A DNA stretch of 64,000 bases. Origin: Corticium candelabrum (taxonomy: Eukaryota > Porifera > Homoscleromorpha > Homosclerophorida > Plakinidae). The position numbers and the translations under genes are program-made. Location: positions 7,155,466-7,219,465 of the forward strand of contig NC_085092.1 in NCBI RefSeq assembly GCF_963422355.1, in the 5' to 3' direction. The notes under the pieces are model-generated. The model saw only the letters and a list, made by a program, of their open reading frames with translations, did no database searches and was not told where the DNA came from. Of this stretch, positions 58,867 through 64,000 are shown piece after piece; the stretch's first letter is position 1; each line of letters begins with the position of its first letter.

Positions 58867-59507
58867 GTAAGAGTGCAAATTTGAATGCAGTTTGTTGTGT
58901 TTAAATAAATGAGTTTAGTTAGTAATGGTAATGGCATCTCTTTCCTGTGGTTAAAATGAATAGAAATATTAATGGATGCTCATTGTATTTGTGCCTGTCT
59001 GATTGAAGAGTTGAATGTATATGCTAGAGAAAGGTGCTAACAGTCACAGTTAGAATGAATAGATAGTTTTGATATTTTGTTGAAATTAGAAAATATTGTG
59101 AGAGTGGGTTGTTAGTGAGTTATTTTTAAATGAAAAGATGAGATTTGTTGTTTAGTAAGGTTGATATGATTGATGATGTAGTTTGCATGGCAATCTGTTT
59201 GCCCACCTGCCCACTAGTGTTGCCCACCACACTTAATTGACAGATTTGTGATTGTGGACAGTTAGACTATCTAGTCACATGGCTGCTGGTCTGGTTGTTT
59301 GCATGTTGTGATGTCAAATGTTTCGTGTAATGAGGTTACATTGTATTGTGAGGAATCGTGTTTGGTTAAATTGAATGAAGGACAGAGGTGAGTTGTATGT
59401 GAGATTGATGTGCTATTTTTATAGTCAGTTGGTGTTGATACTTGTAGATGCATGTATTCATAATGTACTCACTGATAATAACATGTGATGTCTCTTATCA
59501 ATGGTAG

Positions 59508-59606
59508 GTTGGACGGACAGCTGTGCATTATGCTTGTCAGTATGGTCATTTGTCTGTTGTGGAGAAATTGTTGGCAGCAGGTTGTAAGAAAGAAGCAGGG
59601 ACTAAT
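59508..59606 (+). CDS. Gene 3, ankyrin exon 3
   Basis: 33 codons, VGRTAVHYACQYGHLSVVEK, LLAAGCKKEAGTN. Counterpart of 32813-32911. Confidence 0.88.
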
Positions 59607-60808
59607 GTGAGTGTGTTTGCTTGTGACAGTATTTGTGTGTTCTATTTTGTGAATTGTAAGGCTGGTATAATTGTTACTTGGTCTATTAGTTGATGTAATT
59701 GAGTGAAGTGTGCAAGTTTGATTAGAAAGAACAATAAGGCCAATGCATGTAGGTTACAACAAAACAATGAAGCAACGAGAGAGAATATTGGTGAAAGTGT
59801 TGTAACAGTAAGAATTAACTGGAGAGAATAGAAGAGAGACGAGTGTTAGTGGATGAGTGAGAGAGGAAAGGAAAATATTTGAATTTTCCAGTAATAATAT
59901 TGTGAAGCCCAACACACATTAGTAGTCACAAGTCATTCACATTCATATTTGCATACCAATTGAGTATTTGGTAGAGACACTTATTGTATTAAATTAACTT
60001 GTACAGTAAGAGTCATTGTAATATTGACTTTACAACTTTGAGGTGGAGAGGTCCTTATTTACAAGTGTAGTGAACTGGACAACACATTAAAATAGAGTCA
60101 TAGATATCAAGTTATGACTCGTTGGGAGTTCTTTGTAGGAAGGGCTTAGATAACCTAATAAACGTAAATAGAAAATTAATGAAGCAAAGCTATAGATGTG
60201 CTGCTGGCCCTTGAACTTCATACTTTCAAACACCTCCTTTTTGGATGCCTGTGTGAGATAGATAGATAATCATAGTACAGTGATGGCAGACAAAACAGTA
60301 GGAGTGCGTGCATATAAATGCAAAACGACAACACAAATTCCTGATGCCTACAGCGGGAACTCGACTGTACAGTGTATTGTCCAAATTTAATGTCTTGGTG
60401 AGCTCCAATTAGGGTTAGGGTCAACATATAACATCACCTACATCACCAACTTTAACCACGCCTTTTTGGGGCCGGGGCTAAATTTATGCAATAGATGAGG
60501 ATGCATGTTTGAAGGTGTTAGGAAAATGCATGAAGTAGTAACTGTTGAGTGTGTTGTTTCACTTATTTCTTGTTTATATGTTGTGTTATGGATAATACAT
60601 TAGATTATATTACAATGCAACTACAGGAGGTTTGTTATACTGGATAGAATGTTATTGGCAAGATTTACTTTCACTGTTTATATCAGCAAACCATAATGGT
60701 TGAGTTGTTGTGCAGCATTAGACACAACAATGTAATAATAGGTGTTTGTATGCAGTTAATAGGGATGGATGATGTAAGAGGCTTGTATGACACATACGAG
60801 TGTTATAT
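59607..60808. other. Gene 3 intron, no further exon seen
   Basis: The first ~250 bases match gene 2's intron after 32911. From about 59870 the sequence is unique to this copy. No ankyrin exon was found before 63410. Confidence 0.6.
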
Positions 60809-61404
60809 CCCATTCACACGAGCTCTCCTAACCGGGCCAGCGCGGACTGGCATGGGTCAGTGCTGAATGAAATCGTCCTGTGAATGTGGGCCGAGCCATG
60901 CCGAGCCGTGCTGGCCTGGCCCACCACAACTTGCCGTGCCAGCACGGGTTGGCCCTGTTCAGCGCGTCTTCGAATCGTCGTGTGAATGCGGGCCAAGCCT
61001 GTCTGATGGCCACGCATGCTCAATACATACGAAATGGCGTGGTCAGAACACGAAACCTTGTACCTGATAACATTGTGGGGTGAGGGCAGCATCCAGGTTC
61101 AAATTGAAGGCTGTGCTAGAAACAGGGAAGTTTACGTCAAATTAGCGGAACAAATGAAGGGAGCAGGATACTTACGAACTAGCTTGGGCGTCCCAGACCC
61201 GTGTAGCGCCGATTCATAATCGTTCTTTCACACGGGTCTTGGAGGCCGAGGCTACTTACGAATGGGTGTACATTGTCTCTACAAACAACATAGCTAGCAT
61301 GCGCACCAAGGAACACGCCTACTATAGCGGCTGGCTTGCTTTACTAGCTCGGGCTGGCTTGGCTCGGCTCGGCCCAGTTTGGAACTGTGCTCGTGTGAAT
61401 GGGG
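60809..61404. mobile_element. MITE with 15-bp inverted ends
   Basis: Ends CCCATTCACACGAGC and GCTCGTGTGAATGGG are exact inverted repeats, followed inside by GC-rich repeated cgagccgtgctggc-like motifs. Open frames inside are low complexity. A related piece seems to lie at 63640-64000. Confidence 0.75.
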
Positions 61405-61832
61405 TATTAAACTGTGATGTGTAATTAAGCAGCTGAATGCAGAGCTGCCACACTTTGGAAGGACAGGTCGGTTGGCTGTGTACTATGCCACATACACACA
61501 CACTACATCATAAACCACACCTATTGTTTGTAAAGAGGTTGTTGTAAGTGCACAAGATTGCAGTTAACTCAATGAAAATGACATGATGATTATGGTAGTA
61601 GTGGTTGTGGTGATGAAGATGATGACAATGATGATGTAGTTTATGGTGTTAGATCTACACATATTATAGTTCTAGTATCCACTTATAACTCAACACAAAA
61701 AATTTTCTTAGCAACACAGTTTAGTAGATGTGCTTTTCTGATTTACGAGAAATCTTGTACTAGCAAGTTTATGTAGGAACATTCAATGAATTGGTGGGAC
61801 TGAAGAATGTCGTATTTTGTTGGATACATAAT

Positions 61833-61837
<5 letters not shown>

Positions 61838-61869
<32 letters not shown>

Positions 61870-62985
61870 TGCGTGTGCGTGCATGCATGCGTGTGTGCAT
61901 GTGTGCGTGTGCGTGCATGCACGTGCATGTGCACGCGTACATGCATTCGTGTGTGTGTATTTATTGTGAATATTACTGTAAATTTTATTAAGTTTTGTCA
62001 ATTTATTGTCATTATTATTAATTAATCATTAGCTTGTTGCTAGAATTAATGTATAATTCTTTGAAAAAACAGGGTTCCTGTTGATGTGATTAAAGATAAT
62101 TAACTTAATATCATCAATGTCCCACACTATAGATATTTTGAATTCAGCACATGCACATGCATGATATCTGCATAACTCTTACACAAAGTGGGCTTGTCCA
62201 CGTTATTTCTCAATTCTGATGTAGCGCACTTGCATCACTTGAAGATAACTATTGAGGTGGACGCGATTACCGCAGTATCGTGCTTTCATTGTTCCCTTGC
62301 TATCATCTTTCGTTCAGTTAGTTTGCCATAGCTAGAGATCTCGTAGGTCTCCTGTATCTGCATGGGAAATAACTGTGAAGCGACATTTAGCGACAGGATC
62401 CAAAACAAAGCAGCTTTAACGTTTCCTACGAATCTTTCTTGCTAGACTACATCGATCATTCATCATCAGTCTTACATCTAAAACATATTGCTCTCTTGAA
62501 GATTGTGTATGACATATGTTGGTCATGTGCAACAGTATCCCATGGGACCTTCCCTTGGCTTCTTGAAGAACGAGGAATTCCTTTGTTTTGTAAAAATTAA
62601 CAGACCTGTACAACTATTAGCCAAACTTTACTCTGTACTTCTCAGTTCCACAACAGTTTGACCTTATTAACTTTATTGCTATGGATACGACATCTCAGCC
62701 TTACTGTCATAATGCGCGGGGATTGTTATGTCACCTATTGTTGGTGTCCCAAGGGACTGCTGATTGGCTCAACAAATTCCCAAGAGTGATTCAAGGTGAC
62801 AAGCTAGTGTTATGTCAGCTATTTTATGTGTCTCAAAACGACTACTGATTGGCTCTTAACGTGACACACCCTTACAAACATACAGGTGTACAAACATAGA
62901 TAGCAACTTGACAGACAGACTGGAAGTCAATTTGGCCCATTTAGAGTAAGCTTATGGTGATATCCTTTTTTACTCTTGTTGCTAC
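61838..62985. mobile_element. TIR family, diverged copy
   Basis: A TG/GC-rich start (61842-61950) and an interior matching the other copies (tttattgtgaatatta, gatgtgattaaagataatta, gtaagcttatggtgatatcc). The ends are degenerate. More diverged than the other copies. Confidence 0.65.
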
Positions 62986-63409
62986 CTAGAGTCTACTGTA
63001 ACAGTATTTGCATTGTATGTGCACTTGTGTTTGTTTGTTTGTTTGTTTGTTGATGCTGAACAGGAGGGTGGGATGAAGTTCTATGGCAAATGTGCTTACT
63101 GTATTGAAAAAGTTTGACCAAAACTGGTTTAGTGATGACTTGATTTTACTAGATTTACTTTAGATGAATATTAAATTACACATAGAAAATGTTGTATGTG
63201 GCTACCAATTTGAGTGTTTGCATGTGTAACAGTTAAAGGATTAGAGTATTGAGGTTACATTATGGAATTGTGTTTGGTTAAGGACAGAGGTGAGTTGTAT
63301 GTGAGGTTGATGTGCTATTTTTATAGTCAGTTGGTGTTGATACTTGTAGATGCATGTATTCATAATGTACTCACTGATAATAACATGTGATGTCTCTTAT
63401 CAATGGTAG

Positions 63410-63508
63410 GGTGGATGGACAGCTCTACATTTTGCTTGTCAGAATGGTCATTTGTCTATTGTGGAGAAATTACTGTCAGCAGGATGTCAGAAAGATGTCA
63501 AGACTAAT
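63410..63508 (+). CDS. Gene 3, ankyrin exon 4 (duplicate of exon 3)
   Basis: 33 codons, GGWTALHFACQNGHLSIVEK, LLSAGCQKDVKTN, between caatggtag and gtgagt. The ~180 bases upstream repeat the intron before exon 3 (59380-59507), so exon and intron were copied together. The gene continues beyond the window. Confidence 0.88.
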
Positions 63509-63639
63509 GTGAGTGTATTTGTATGCAATAGTATTTGTGTGTATTTTGCGAATTGAGAAATGATGTGAATGAGTGTCACAACTCTTTACCTAAAAGTTTA
63601 ACATGCAGTCATCACTCTTAATTTGCTGTCAGTCATCTA

Positions 63640-64000
63640 ATTTCCACACGAGTTCCTTCCAAGCCGAGTCGAGCCATTCCCTTGTTCACACAGCGTTCAG
63701 AAAAAGCAAGCCATGCAGCTCACTTAGTGGGTGTGTCTGTTGCTAAGCTATGGACGATCACATGTGTGTTTGAAACACTTGCGCTACCTTTCCTTGATTA
63801 TGGATCGGCTACAATCTGCCTGCAATTTTCTCGATAGCATTACAACAGTCAAAGGGGAAAGGGTCTGGTTATGTGAGACTACAGTTCAGCTTGGTTACTG
63901 TTCACATGGTGAAGGGGAGCCAAGGTGAGCCAAACTGTTCTGGCATTGCTGTTTGAGGTGGGCCATTCCAACACGACTTAGATCGTCTCATGTTCACACA
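63640..64000. mobile_element. Possible partial MITE running off the window
   Basis: ttcacac motifs and gccgagtcgagcc / ggcccattcc-like pieces resemble the element at 60809-61404. The right end is outside the window. Confidence 0.3.

Overview
The window is eukaryotic. Coding exons are split by short GT..AG introns, intergenic and intronic DNA is full of (TG)n, (TTTATTA)n and mobile-element debris, and the gene families seen (ankyrin-Roc-COR-Death proteins, myotubularin-related phosphatase, CFAP20, NUP37, GNL2/NOG2) are metazoan in character. The dense mix of tyrosine-recombinase retroelements (Ngaro-like), Ty3/Gypsy, PIF/Harbinger, mariner, Crypton-like and restriction-like-endonuclease LINE fragments suggests an early-branching marine invertebrate. 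A sponge is my best guess, but the sequence alone does not prove it.

The backbone is a tandem array of at least three related genes on the + strand. Each starts with ankyrin-repeat exons, mostly one repeat per exon and all phase 0. Where complete, they continue through a long Roc-COR GTPase exon, a 45-48 nt linker exon and a Death-domain exon. Gene 1 (102-9194) enters from the left. Gene 2 (31623-45970) is the only one whose start and end both lie in the window. Gene 3 (58312 onward) leaves to the right. Domain order matches the non-kinase part of DAPK1. About 17 kb (positions 1 to ~17800 and ~36490 to 53300) is a segmental duplication that carries the Roc-COR-Death exons, a Ngaro-like element and a dead mariner in the upstream intron, a myotubularin-related pseudogene, antisense LINE fragments and a CFAP20 pseudogene. 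A third, collapsed copy of the unit lies at 56883-58250.

Layout: 1-9194 end of gene 1 with Ngaro-like and mariner insertions; 9700-13424 MTMR pseudogene with two LINE fragments; 13740-15394 CFAP20 pseudogene; 16521-27000 a terminal-inverted-repeat family invaded by a Ty3/Gypsy element (19513-26838), itself invaded by a Harbinger element (22911-25302); 27229-30642 GNL2 and NUP37 remnants; 30847-31560 a CFAP20 scrap and shared flank; 31575-45970 gene 2 and its promoter; 46512-50950 second MTMR and CFAP20 pseudogenes; 51993-56120 repeats including a compound insertion with a Crypton-like recombinase; 56883-58250 collapsed unit; 58262-63508 promoter and first exons of gene 3; the rest repeats and intron.

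The Roc-COR and Death exons are open in both copies, while the neighbouring MTMR and CFAP20 exons carry stops and frameshifts. This suggests that the ankyrin-Roc-COR-Death genes are the selected part of the locus. No prokaryotic operon, CRISPR array, rRNA or tRNA gene was seen.
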